Notes under the pieces: generated by a model
Database searches by the model: none
Told to the model about the DNA's origin: nothing
What the model saw: only the letters and a program-made list of their open reading frames with translations
Shown here: positions 1 to 6,710 of the stretch, piece after piece
Layout: every line of letters begins with the position of its first letter
Position numbering within the stretch: the stretch's first letter is position 1
Origin: Peptococcaceae bacterium BRH_c23
Lineage (GTDB): Bacteria > Bacillota_B > Desulfitobacteriia > Desulfitobacteriales > Desulfitobacteriaceae
DNA: 16,539 nucleotides
Reading direction: 5' to 3'
Assembly: GCA_000961805.1 (NCBI GenBank)
Contig: LADV01000324.1
Span: 1-16,539 of the forward strand
Translations under genes and position numbers: made by a program

Positions 1-43
1 TACTTTACTTTACTTTACTTTACTTTACTTTACTTTACTTTAC
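1..43. repeat. TACTT pentanucleotide tandem array
   Basis: Eight exact copies of TACTT (positions 1-40) plus a partial TAC are seen, and the array starts at the window edge, so its true length is unknown. On the minus strand it reads AAGTA repeated and contains the last two codons and the TAA stop of galE. Because 5 and 3 share no factor, every reading frame through this repeat meets TAA within 15 nt. Copy-number changes therefore cannot extend the upstream protein far. It may be a slippage-prone locus affecting the galE 3' end or a gene to the left. Confidence 0.95.
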
Positions 44-1021
44 AAATCCGTTGGGATGGTTCTTATGCCAATTCCAAGCAGATTGAATAATCTGACCTAA
101 ACTATTAAATTCTGGCTTCCACCCCAACTCTTCCTGAGCCCTTATTGAAGAGGCAACCAAAATCGCAGGATCTCCTACACGACGAGGGGCTATTTGCATA
201 GGGATTGAATGTCCCGTAATTTCCCTAGCCTTTTCTAAAACCTCTCTCACTGAAAAGCCCTCTCCGTTGCCAAGGTTATAAGCAGCACTTCCCTCAGTTT
301 GCCTAAGTTTTTGCAAAGCAAGCCAATGAGCATTTGCCAAATCTGTTACATGAATATAGTCTCGAATACACGTTCCATCAGCTGTTGGATAATCATCGCC
401 GTATATCGCCAGATCTTTTCTCTGGCCTCCTGCCACTTGCAGAATAATTGGGATCAAGTGACTTTCCGGTCGATGATCTTCTCCAATATGCCCATCTATA
501 TGTGCTCCTGCAGCATTAAAATAACGCAAGGCGACACTCTGTGTTCCATAGGCTTGTTCACACCATCTTAACATTGTTTCAATGGCGAGTTTGGTCTCAC
601 CATAGGGATTCGTCGGCTCTTTTCGATCCGTCTCTCGGATTGGAATATTTTCTGGTTCTCCATAGGTTGCAGCTGTCGAAGAAAAGACAATCTTCCGCAC
701 CCCATATTTCACCATACACACTAGCAATCTCTGAGCAGTAATTAAATTGTTATCGTAGTATTTAAGGGGTTCTTGTACACTCTCTCCAACTAAAGAATCC
801 GCCGCGAAATGGATGACCGCCTCAATGTCGTGATTTATGAATACCCTTTCGAGCAACTCCGTATCCCGAATATCCCCTTGGTAAAAGGTCTCAGTGAGAA
901 CTGCTTCACGATGACCTTTTTGCAGATTGTCTAATACAATAACCTCTTCACCCTTGGCCATAAATTCAGCCACAGTATGACTGCCTATATAGCCTGCTCC
1001 CCCAGTAACCAAAACCGCCAT
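35..1021 (-). CDS. galE: UDP-glucose 4-epimerase
   Basis: This is a 328-aa cytoplasmic NAD-dependent epimerase of the extended short-chain dehydrogenase family. It interconverts UDP-glucose and UDP-galactose for galactose use or for cell-surface polysaccharide precursors. The N-terminus carries the Rossmann motif TGGAGYIGSH (residues 6-15). SST at 114-116 and YGETK at 140-144 supply the catalytic Ser/Thr and the Tyr-x-x-x-Lys pair. Length is normal for bacterial GalE. The ATG is preceded by AGGAGG eight bases upstream, so the start is secure. It lies downstream of a small membrane protein gene with a gap of about 124 bp and may be transcribed separately, but I see no clear promoter. The C-terminus ends inside the TACTT repeat array. 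Related sugar-nucleotide epimerases are possible alternatives, but the overall match to GalE is strong. Confidence 0.93.
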   Translation of the reverse strand: MAVLVTGGAGYIGSHTVAEFMAKGEEVIVLDNLQKGHREAVLTETFYQGDIRDTELLERVFINHDIEAVIHFAADSLVGESVQEPLKYYDNNLITAQRLLVCMVKYGVRKIVFSSTAATYGEPENIPIRETDRKEPTNPYGETKLAIETMLRWCEQAYGTQSVALRYFNAAGAHIDGHIGEDHRPESHLIPIILQVAGGQRKDLAIYGDDYPTADGTCIRDYIHVTDLANAHWLALQKLRQTEGSAAYNLGNGEGFSVREVLEKAREITGHSIPMQIAPRRVGDPAILVASSIRAQEELGWKPEFNSLGQIIQSAWNWHKNHPNGFVK

Positions 1022-1145
1022 AATTTCTACCTCCTGAACATTTCCGGTCCCACCCTGATAACTTGTTGATTTTGATAAAACCGCACTTTACCTTGAGTTA
1101 ACTGATGTCTAAGTGATACTTGCCTCTATCATTAGAATAGCACAA

Positions 1146-1310
1146 CTATTTTACCCTTCGTAAATTGCTTTGTTTCTTTACCTTCGACAAAGGATATACT
1201 TTAGCTGCTTTCGTTTTCTGTTTCCCTTGTGTCTTCTGACGTTGATATCTTGACCCATAACCAAATAACAATACAACTCCTAAGGCAATAACTAACACCA
1301 AATAACCCAT
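1146..1310 (-). CDS. small single-span membrane protein, 54 aa
   Basis: I do not recognise this protein. It starts with a hydrophobic segment (about residues 2-18, GYLVLVIALGVVLLFGYG), followed by a strongly basic, Lys/Arg/Gln-rich tail of about 35 residues. It looks like one N-terminal membrane anchor with a positively charged cytoplasmic tail that could contact nucleic acid or acidic lipids; that role is inference. The ATG at 1310 is chosen because GGAGGG lies nine bases upstream. In-frame GTG codons further up (1316 and 1331) sit too close to, or upstream of, that site. It lies between degV and galE on the same strand, and the degV terminator at 1421-1454 separates it from degV. Confidence 0.6.
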   Translation of the reverse strand: MGYLVLVIALGVVLLFGYGSRYQRQKTQGKQKTKAAKVYPLSKVKKQSNLRRVK

Positions 1311-1420
1311 ATTCACGCACCCTCCGTCCACTTAATCATTAACTGCCTTAAAAGACTTTCTCATCTCTATCCTACGCCATTGATAGTTAAAGTATCATCA
1401 TCTTTAATAAATCATAGACG

Positions 1421-1454
1421 AAAAACACCCTGAGGAGATTTTATCCCAAGGGTG
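1421..1454 (-). terminator. intrinsic terminator after degV
   Basis: On the minus strand CACCCT pairs with AGGGTG, continued by TCC with GGA after two mismatches, around a short AT-rich loop. A run of five T follows immediately. It begins about ten bases after the degV stop. Confidence 0.75.
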
Positions 1455-1463
1455 CTCAGATTA

Positions 1464-2306
1464 CTACTCAAACTGAATAGCTGCTCCCACTGTGCCTGGA
1501 CCAGTGTGAACACCAATCACGGATCCCACCTGAGTAAAAACAGTCGTTGGAAGCTGAAAGGCATTTTCTAAAGCTTCCATTAAGTATGTTCCTGCCTGTT
1601 GTGCAGCGCCGTGAGCCACTGCCAAGCGAATAGCTTTTCTTCCCTTTGTCAAATCCTGAAAAGCCTGGACTACAGTATCTAAGGCCTTCTTCTGACTGTG
1701 AGCTTTTCCCGAGTTGTGGTATACTCCATCGTCTCCAACCCTAATAATAGGTTTAATATTCAAGAGCGACCCCATAAAACCTTGAACCCTTCCAATTCGG
1801 CCTCCTTTTTGCAAGTATTCCAAGGTATTCAGTGTGAAAAGGGTTTCTATGTTCTCTCTTACCTTCACAAGGTTATTAAGAATCCTAACAATGTCCTGAC
1901 CCTCTTTAATATTCCTAGCGGCCTCCATAATCATCAAACCCGCACCTAAACTAATGGTTTTGGAGTCGACGAGATGGATCTTTTCTTTAAACTTTTCTTT
2001 GGCCAGATAGGCCGCATTGAACGTACCGCTAAGGGCCGATGATATGTGAATAGATATTACTTCATGATACTCTTCGAGCAACTTACTGTATAAAGTACCG
2101 AACTCCTCGGGTGTAGGCTGTGACGTTTGGGGAAGTATTGTGTCCTCTTTTAAACGCCGATAGAATTCTTCACTCGTCAGTTCTTCGTCAGAATATTCCT
2201 GCTCTCCGAACCTTACTTTCAGAGGGATTATATGAATATCACACTCTTCAATAATTTCTGCGGTTAAGTCCGCAGTGCTATCAGTTACTAAGGCAATCCT
2301 TTTCAT
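1464..2306 (-). CDS. degV: DegV family fatty-acid-binding protein
   Basis: This 280-aa protein belongs to the DegV/FakB family, cytoplasmic proteins that hold a fatty acid in a buried pocket and, with a FakA-type kinase, present it for phosphorylation and phospholipid synthesis. The N-terminus VTDSTADL (residues 7-14) is the family hallmark. TSQPTPEEF (61-69) and SSALSGT (89-95) carry the Ser/Thr residues that bind the lipid carboxylate, and HTGPG (267-271) is the conserved C-terminal motif. Length is typical. GGAGGG lies seven bases before the ATG. No FakA kinase is in the window, so which kinase it serves, if any, is unknown. A candidate promoter lies about 150 bp upstream and a terminator follows the stop, so it appears to be a single-gene unit. 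Confidence 0.92.
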   Translation of the reverse strand: MKRIALVTDSTADLTAEIIEECDIHIIPLKVRFGEQEYSDEELTSEEFYRRLKEDTILPQTSQPTPEEFGTLYSKLLEEYHEVISIHISSALSGTFNAAYLAKEKFKEKIHLVDSKTISLGAGLMIMEAARNIKEGQDIVRILNNLVKVRENIETLFTLNTLEYLQKGGRIGRVQGFMGSLLNIKPIIRVGDDGVYHNSGKAHSQKKALDTVVQAFQDLTKGRKAIRLAVAHGAAQQAGTYLMEALENAFQLPTTVFTQVGSVIGVHTGPGTVGAAIQFE

Positions 2307-2423
2307 ATAAAACCCTCCGATTTATTAAATATTTGTGATGTTATGAGGTTCAGTGACCTTCGTCGATACGGACATTTCTCATTTGTATACTTTGGATAAT
2401 AACGATCGATTTTGCTTTACTTC

Positions 2424-2439
2424 AAACATTGACATGTTT
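2424..2439 (-). promoter_or_regulatory. palindrome in the degV leader
   Basis: AAACAT and ATGTTT form a perfect 6-bp inverted repeat around a 4-base centre. It lies between the candidate degV promoter and the gene, so it could be a repressor operator or a small RNA hairpin. No regulator is identified. The rest of the 277-bp gap between degV and the cysteine-rich gene holds only the promoter and terminator listed separately. Confidence 0.3.
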
Positions 2440-2461
2440 ACGATGTTAGTCCTTCGATATA

Positions 2462-2490
2462 ATTATACAAGTTCGGTGAAAGCTTTTAAA
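2462..2490 (-). promoter_or_regulatory. candidate degV promoter
   Basis: On the minus strand TTTAAA (-35, four of six consensus bases) is followed after 17 bases by a perfect TATAAT. It would give a 5' leader of about 150 nt for degV. Confidence 0.45.
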
Positions 2491-2504
2491 ATCCTTTTGT
2501 AAAA

Positions 2505-2552
2505 TAAAATAAATAAAGACACAAAGCTGGAAGTTTAATTTCCAGCTTTGTG
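2505..2552 (-). terminator. intrinsic terminator after the cysteine-rich gene
   Basis: A perfect 13-bp inverted repeat (CACAAAGCTGGAA with TTCCAGCTTTGTG, loop of about seven bases) is followed on the minus strand by a T-rich run. It starts about 30 bases past the stop of the upstream cysteine-rich gene. Confidence 0.85.
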
Positions 2553-2583
2553 CTTGAATCTTAAGAGGGGGATTTATTGGACA

Positions 2584-2949
2584 CTAGCCTTTTTTAGGTT
2601 CATACCCTTGTGCTAATGTTTCATCATAATAATTGAAAACTTTGTCTTGTAACGTACCGACGCAATCTGGGCAGACACAATAACAGACCTTTTCAGATAG
2701 ACCATCCTCAGTAGGAGCATAGGAACAAAAAGCAAAAACATCTGTTTCTTTACCACACATTTCACAGGTCTCGCAAGGAACTTCAGGAGTCAGTTTTTTT
2801 TCGATATAATCAGCACAAATCGGGCATGTACAGTAACAGACTTGTTTTTCTCCTTCCGTAGTATGCTGAACCTTACAGAAAGAGAACACATTCTCAGTAG
2901 AGCCGCAATAAATGCATTCTGTGCAAGAAACGTCCTCATTCTTAATCAT
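2584..2949 (-). CDS. duplicated 8-cysteine-repeat protein, 121 aa
   Basis: I do not recognise this family by name. The protein is two tandem copies of one module. Each has C-x2-C-x2-C-G, then V-F-x-F-C, then V-C-Y-C-x-C-P-x-C. Cysteines fall at residues 9, 12, 15, 25, 38, 40, 42, 45 and again at 59, 62, 65, 75, 89, 91, 93, 96, so spacing is identical except for one extra residue in the second copy. Sixteen cysteines in 121 residues, with no signal peptide or membrane segment, point to a cytoplasmic metal-binding protein, either zinc-knuckle-like or a metallothionein-like store; that is inference. The ATG at 2949 is chosen because AGGAGGT sits six bases upstream; the ATG at 2955 abuts the ribosome binding site with no spacer. 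It follows the MetE-like gene by about 100 bp and has its own strong terminator. Confidence 0.85.
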   Translation of the reverse strand: MIKNEDVSCTECIYCGSTENVFSFCKVQHTTEGEKQVCYCTCPICADYIEKKLTPEVPCETCEMCGKETDVFAFCSYAPTEDGLSEKVCYCVCPDCVGTLQDKVFNYYDETLAQGYEPKKG

Positions 2950-3047
2950 GATCATACCTCCTATGACTTTTGAATTGGTCTTGACTCAAGTGACTTATAT
3001 ATACTATTCTATTTAAGCCATGAAATCACTTAAGTTTTTTAACTTTT

Positions 3048-4058
3048 TTAAATATTTTGAATATTACAAGATATTGTTTTTAATAAAGCAAAAGCTTGGT
3101 CGATACTGATTGTGCCATCACCATTAATAAGACAACAGCGCGAGGGAGCTAACCAAGCACGGTCGAAAATTAAATCGTCATCCAGGCCATGCTGATTAAG
3201 AAACTTCCATAATTCGTGCAGTCGAGCAGTTAAAGATTCCGCTGTCTCCGAATTTAATTCACTGGTTAAGGTGGGAATAATTCCCCACGATATTATTTTG
3301 CCCCGTCTCAAAAACTCTTTTACTTCATCAATATAACGCACAAAAATGTGACCCCAGCTAAAAGCATCCACTGAAAGGATATCAATATCCGCGTTGAGAA
3401 GAAAGGCCCAGTCTGGGTTACCACATAAATGAATACCCTTAGGTCCCGGCAGTTTTGACAAGAAAGCTCGATACTCTACTTGAGCGACTTCAGAAGTATA
3501 AGCACTTAGAGAGTTGAAGATCATTTCTAATCCTGGTTCATCCAACCAGACAAAGGGGTTAGGATGAACCTTTTTTAATTGATGATATTGCCAACTGATC
3601 TTATGACCAAGAAAATCGTAAAGAATTTCTCGAACAAAATCATTATAAATCATTGGCTTTCGTTCTTCATCGCATATTTTTAGACCAAAACTAATCGGAC
3701 CAACCGTCTGTCCGTGGACCATTTTATATGCGGACAAGTCCTGCTCTAAAAATCCACTAAAAGCTGCAGAAGATTCCTCAGACAGGGCAAAGTGATCAGG
3801 GATAACGCTAGCCTCGAGGTATTCATCCAGTTCCTCCGCAAAGCGTTCGTGAGAGAAATGAAGACTTTGCTTTTCTTCATCAACCTTGATCCCCGGGAAA
3901 TGCTCGGCAAATTGAGCATACATATCTTCTTTGAATCGAAAGCGTGGTAATTGAGGCCAAAAAGGAATATCTAAGCTAAGCGCTAATTTCTGAGCCTCTT
4001 GTAAATTTGTATGGGGCAAAATGCCCATGGCGGTTGTTAAAGCTTTACCTGGAAGCAC
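3048..4058 (-). CDS. MetE-like (UROD/MetE superfamily) zinc methyltransferase-type protein
   Basis: A 336-aa cytoplasmic protein resembling the C-terminal catalytic half of cobalamin-independent methionine synthase and related methyltransferases. The visible evidence is LDEPGLE (172-178), typical of the MetE/UROD barrel, the zinc-ligand pair H210-x-C212 in HLCGNPDW, and a late cysteine pair C308-C309 in SRCCL. These match the His-x-Cys and C-terminal Cys that hold the thiol-activating zinc in MetE. Full MetE is about 750 aa with two barrels, so this is a single-barrel relative and not MetE itself. The methyl donor and acceptor cannot be read from the sequence. The GTG start has AAGGAGG nine bases upstream. 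It has its own extended -10 promoter and could continue into the cysteine-rich gene, as no convincing terminator lies between them. Confidence 0.7.
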   Translation of the reverse strand: MLPGKALTTAMGILPHTNLQEAQKLALSLDIPFWPQLPRFRFKEDMYAQFAEHFPGIKVDEEKQSLHFSHERFAEELDEYLEASVIPDHFALSEESSAAFSGFLEQDLSAYKMVHGQTVGPISFGLKICDEERKPMIYNDFVREILYDFLGHKISWQYHQLKKVHPNPFVWLDEPGLEMIFNSLSAYTSEVAQVEYRAFLSKLPGPKGIHLCGNPDWAFLLNADIDILSVDAFSWGHIFVRYIDEVKEFLRRGKIISWGIIPTLTSELNSETAESLTARLHELWKFLNQHGLDDDLIFDRAWLAPSRCCLINGDGTISIDQAFALLKTISCNIQNI

Positions 4059-4111
4059 TTATTACAGCCTCCTTCCTTACTAGTCTGAATAGTTTTATAT
4101 TTCTTATTTTG

Positions 4112-4120
4112 ATTATACCA
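4112..4120 (-). promoter_or_regulatory. extended -10 promoter of the MetE-like gene
   Basis: The minus strand reads TGGTATAAT, a perfect TATAAT with the TGn extension, about 55 bases before the GTG start. No good -35 element is visible, which is acceptable for an extended -10 promoter. Confidence 0.5.
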
Positions 4121-4194
4121 ATCCCTAATCAAACTTTTCGTGATTTGGCGCACACAAACTACAAATCAATGCGTTTGTTGATCCTCAGCCGTTT

Positions 4195-4536
4195 CTAATC
4201 ACAATATCCCTTATGTCGTAATTTTATAATATGCTCCTTCAAAATAGTTTCTAAATCTATACCGTATTGTTCTTCGAGGACAAACATCATTGTGACGGCT
4301 GTCTGAGCCACGTCGACTAATTCTCGGGCCACCATCTGCATGGCCTCTTCTTCTTCGAAGCGCTGTTGCTCTCCACTAAGTCCCCTAAATTTGCCGATTG
4401 CTTGAGCTAACTCACCGGATTCCTCCATGATCTTCAAAGCTGTACCTTCCAAAGAAGGACTTAAGCGGTTTAAGCGTGGAAGAGTTACTGTTTTGGAAAT
4501 CATTACTTTTTCGCTTAACGTTCTATCTGTGGTCAT
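4195..4536 (-). CDS. MazG-type nucleotide pyrophosphohydrolase
   Basis: A 113-aa single-domain all-alpha NTP pyrophosphohydrolase, a family that splits nucleoside triphosphates, often damaged or non-canonical ones, to monophosphate and pyrophosphate. The magnesium-binding signature is seen as EESGE (38-42) and, about 30 residues later, ELVD (72-75), giving the E-E-x-x-E...E-x-x-D pattern. The reading frame is open further upstream to 4701, but that extension runs through a terminator hairpin and has no ribosome binding site. GGGAGG lies nine bases before the ATG at 4536, so that start is chosen. A promoter lies about 50 bp upstream. It is a stand-alone gene between the ABC importer and the MetE-like gene. 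Exact substrate is unknown; short MazG-like proteins also include dCTP and dUTP pyrophosphatases. Confidence 0.85.
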   Translation of the reverse strand: MTTDRTLSEKVMISKTVTLPRLNRLSPSLEGTALKIMEESGELAQAIGKFRGLSGEQQRFEEEEAMQMVARELVDVAQTAVTMMFVLEEQYGIDLETILKEHIIKLRHKGYCD

Positions 4537-4582
4537 ATTCGACTGCCTCCCAATTATTACAAAAATAAATGATGTGGAGCTT

Positions 4583-4612
4583 ATTATAGTGCTTAAATGG
4601 TCTGATTGTAAA
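4583..4612 (-). promoter_or_regulatory. promoter of the MazG-type gene
   Basis: On the minus strand TTTACA (five of six -35 bases) is followed after 18 bases by a perfect TATAAT, about 47 bases before the chosen start codon. Confidence 0.65.
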
Positions 4613-4647
4613 CTGTATCCATTGCAATATTTAACCATTATATACCC

Positions 4648-4684
4648 AAGAAGGCCGTTTGCACTATTTGCAAACGGCCTTCTT
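4648..4684 (-). terminator. strong hairpin terminator closing the peptide-importer operon
   Basis: A perfect 16-bp inverted repeat (AAGAAGGCCGTTTGCA and its complement) surrounds a 5-base loop, 64 bases after the stop of the last importer gene. The stem ends in CTTCTT and not in a long T run, so it may act as an mRNA 3' end or a weak two-way terminator. Confidence 0.7.
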
Positions 4685-4747
4685 CGTACTTCATACCTCA
4701 TCAGGGCTTTAATTATTCAAAGCGGCATCTTGAAACGTCAGCTTGAA

Positions 4748-5716
4748 TCACTCGAATAAATGACAAGCGACCCAGTGGTTGGGCGAAACTTCTTTGAGTA
4801 CAGGTTCCTGGAGTTTGCACTGGTCCAGCTCCTTAAAGCAACGGGAACAGAAGCGACAGCCAGCGGGCGGGTTAATCGGGCTGGGCACATCACCCTTTAA
4901 AATAATGCGTTCCTTTTTCTTCTCCGGATTGATGATCGGGATTGCGGAAAGTAGCGCCTGGGTGTATGGGTGCAAGGGGTTGCCGTAAAGCTCCCGTTTC
5001 GAGGTGATTTCTACCATCTTGCCCAGATACATCACCCCTACCCGATCGCTGATATGCTTGACCACGTTCAAACCGTGGGCGATAAACAAGTAGGTCAGCC
5101 CGAATTCCTCTTTTAAATCAACCAGTAGATTTAAGACCTGGGCCTGAATGGAAACATCCAGAGCGGAAACCGCTTCATCACAGACGATCAGTTTTGGTTC
5201 CACTGCAAGAGCGCGGGCAATCCCCACACGCTGCCTCTGACCGCCGGAAAATTCGTGGGGATAGCGGTTGCGTTGGTGCTGTGCCAGACCAACACAGTTT
5301 AAAAGATAGATGACCCGTTCTTCCACTTTATTGGCGGGAAGCAATTGATTGATGATCATCGGTTCTGCAATGATGTCTCCCACCGTCATTCTGGGGTTTA
5401 AAGAGGCGTAAGGGTCCTGAAAAATCATCTGAATATCCTTGCAATAGGAACGGCGCTGCTTATCATCCAGGGCAGTTAATTCTTTACCCTCAAAAAATAG
5501 TTTGCCGTGGGTGGGACTGTGAAGATTGACGAGGATTTTACCCAAGGTTGTTTTTCCACAACCGGATTCGCCGACCAGACCAAAAGCTTCCCCTTTGTCA
5601 ATTCTAAAGGAAACCTTGTCAACCGCTTTTAACACGGAAATCGGCTTGCCAAACAAACTGGTATCGAGGATAAAATGCTTGGATAGGTTTTGTATTTCCA
5701 TCAATACTTCATTCAT
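4748..5716 (-). CDS. dppF: peptide/nickel ABC importer ATPase, DppF/OppF type
   Basis: A 322-aa cytoplasmic ATPase that powers the importer together with the upstream DppD-type subunit. Walker A GESGCGKTT is at 49-57, the ABC signature SGGQRQR at 157-163, Walker B LIVCDE at 176-181 and the H-loop His at 214. The C-terminal oligopeptide-transporter extension carries PLHPYTQALL (247-256) and four cysteines (287, 290, 293, 300), a pattern linked in this family to an iron-sulfur site. Two positions differ from the usual form: the residue after the Walker B glutamate is Ala, not Pro (DEA), and H-loop HDL is HGL. The start overlaps the dppD stop as ATGA, showing translational coupling. Peptide, nickel and glutathione importers share this architecture, so the substrate is not fixed. 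Confidence 0.93.
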   Translation of the reverse strand: MNEVLMEIQNLSKHFILDTSLFGKPISVLKAVDKVSFRIDKGEAFGLVGESGCGKTTLGKILVNLHSPTHGKLFFEGKELTALDDKQRRSYCKDIQMIFQDPYASLNPRMTVGDIIAEPMIINQLLPANKVEERVIYLLNCVGLAQHQRNRYPHEFSGGQRQRVGIARALAVEPKLIVCDEAVSALDVSIQAQVLNLLVDLKEEFGLTYLFIAHGLNVVKHISDRVGVMYLGKMVEITSKRELYGNPLHPYTQALLSAIPIINPEKKKERIILKGDVPSPINPPAGCRFCSRCFKELDQCKLQEPVLKEVSPNHWVACHLFE

Positions 5717-6696
5717 TTTGCGCTCGCTCCTTCCTTGACTTCGTCATATAAAAAGCAACGCACCTTATGTCCGTCAATCTCTTGCAATTCCGGCATTTCT
5801 TGGGTGCAGCGTTCTAGGCAGCGGTCGCAGCGGTCGGAAAAGGGACAACCATGCGGCATACGTAAGGGATTGGGCACCATGCCCTTAATCATATATAAGC
5901 GTTTATCGCTGTCGTCATCAATCTGAGGTATAGATTGTAGCAAGCCCACGGTGTAAGGGTGCATCGGACTGGCAAACAGGCTCTTCACATCGGCTTCCTC
6001 CACAATTTTACCGCAGTACATTACGATGACGCGGTCGGCCGCTTCAGAAACGACGCCCAAATCATGGGTGATGAGCAGGACCGCCATACCGAACTTCTCC
6101 CGCATCCGATAGAGCAGTTCCAAAATCTGGGCCTGAATCGTCACGTCCAGTGCTGTGGTCGGTTCGTCGGCGATCAGCAGGTCTGGCCCACAGGAAAGCG
6201 CCATGGCGGTCATGACCCTCTGACGCATGCCGCCGCTCATCTGGTGGGGATAATCGTTGGCCCGTTCAGCTGGAGAGGGTATGCCCACCGTATTCAGCAT
6301 TTCAATGGTGCGTGCCAGTGCTTCTTGCTTAGAAACCTTCATATGGGTCATCAGGCTTTCCATGATCTGGTCTTTAATGCGCCAAACCGGATTCAGCGAA
6401 GTCATCGGTTCCTGAAAAATCATAGAAATCTTGTTGCCACGGATCTGTTGCAATTCCTTTTGACTCATTTTGTTCAAATCCTGGGAGTTGAACAAAATTT
6501 CTCCCCCTGCAATCCTGCCGGGTTTCTGTAAAAGTCCCATAATTGAAAGGGATGTCACGCTTTTTCCAGAGCCAGATTCGCCGACAATAGCTAGAATTTC
6601 ACCCTTATCTATGGTAAAACTGATGTCATCGACTGCACGAACAGTACCACGTTTCAGTTTAAATTCCGTACTTAAATTTTTTACTTCCAGCAACAT
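5713..6696 (-). CDS. dppD: peptide/nickel ABC importer ATPase, DppD/OppD type
   Basis: The 327-aa partner of the DppF-type subunit; the two form the nucleotide-binding heterodimer on the inner face of the membrane. Walker A GESGSGKS lies at 39-46, the signature SGGMRQR at 154-160, Walker B LLIADEP at 173-179 and the H-loop HDL at 211-213. The C-terminal oligopeptide extension has SPMHPYTVGLL and a Cys cluster (284, 290, 293, 297). The ATG at 6696 is preferred since the protein then begins MLLEVKNLST, usual for the family, with AAGGG 11 bases upstream. A GTG at 6705 is possible but lies only two bases from that site. It follows dppC closely and overlaps dppF by ATGA. Confidence 0.93.
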   Translation of the reverse strand: MLLEVKNLSTEFKLKRGTVRAVDDISFTIDKGEILAIVGESGSGKSVTSLSIMGLLQKPGRIAGGEILFNSQDLNKMSQKELQQIRGNKISMIFQEPMTSLNPVWRIKDQIMESLMTHMKVSKQEALARTIEMLNTVGIPSPAERANDYPHQMSGGMRQRVMTAMALSCGPDLLIADEPTTALDVTIQAQILELLYRMREKFGMAVLLITHDLGVVSEAADRVIVMYCGKIVEEADVKSLFASPMHPYTVGLLQSIPQIDDDSDKRLYMIKGMVPNPLRMPHGCPFSDRCDRCLERCTQEMPELQEIDGHKVRCFLYDEVKEGASAK

Positions 6697-6710
6697 CCTA
6701 TTCACCGCCC

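Noticed and set aside
2429..2463. Plus-strand TTGACA and TATAAT pair
   Set aside because: The spacer is 23 bases, too long for a sigma-70-type promoter, and no plus-strand gene follows.
4154..4178. ACAAAC/GTTTGT inverted repeat downstream of the MazG-type gene
   Set aside because: The stem is only 6 AT-rich base pairs with a 13-base loop and no T tract, too weak to call a terminator.
4537..4701. N-terminal extension of the MazG-type protein by 55 residues
   Set aside because: The extension is read through a perfect 16-bp terminator hairpin, lies across the gene's own promoter, has no ribosome binding site and does not look like a MazG domain.
5959..6531. 190-codon open frame on the plus strand
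   Set aside because: It lies wholly antisense to the clearly real dppD gene, and its His/Gln-rich translation resembles no protein family; it is a by-product of coding bias on the other strand.
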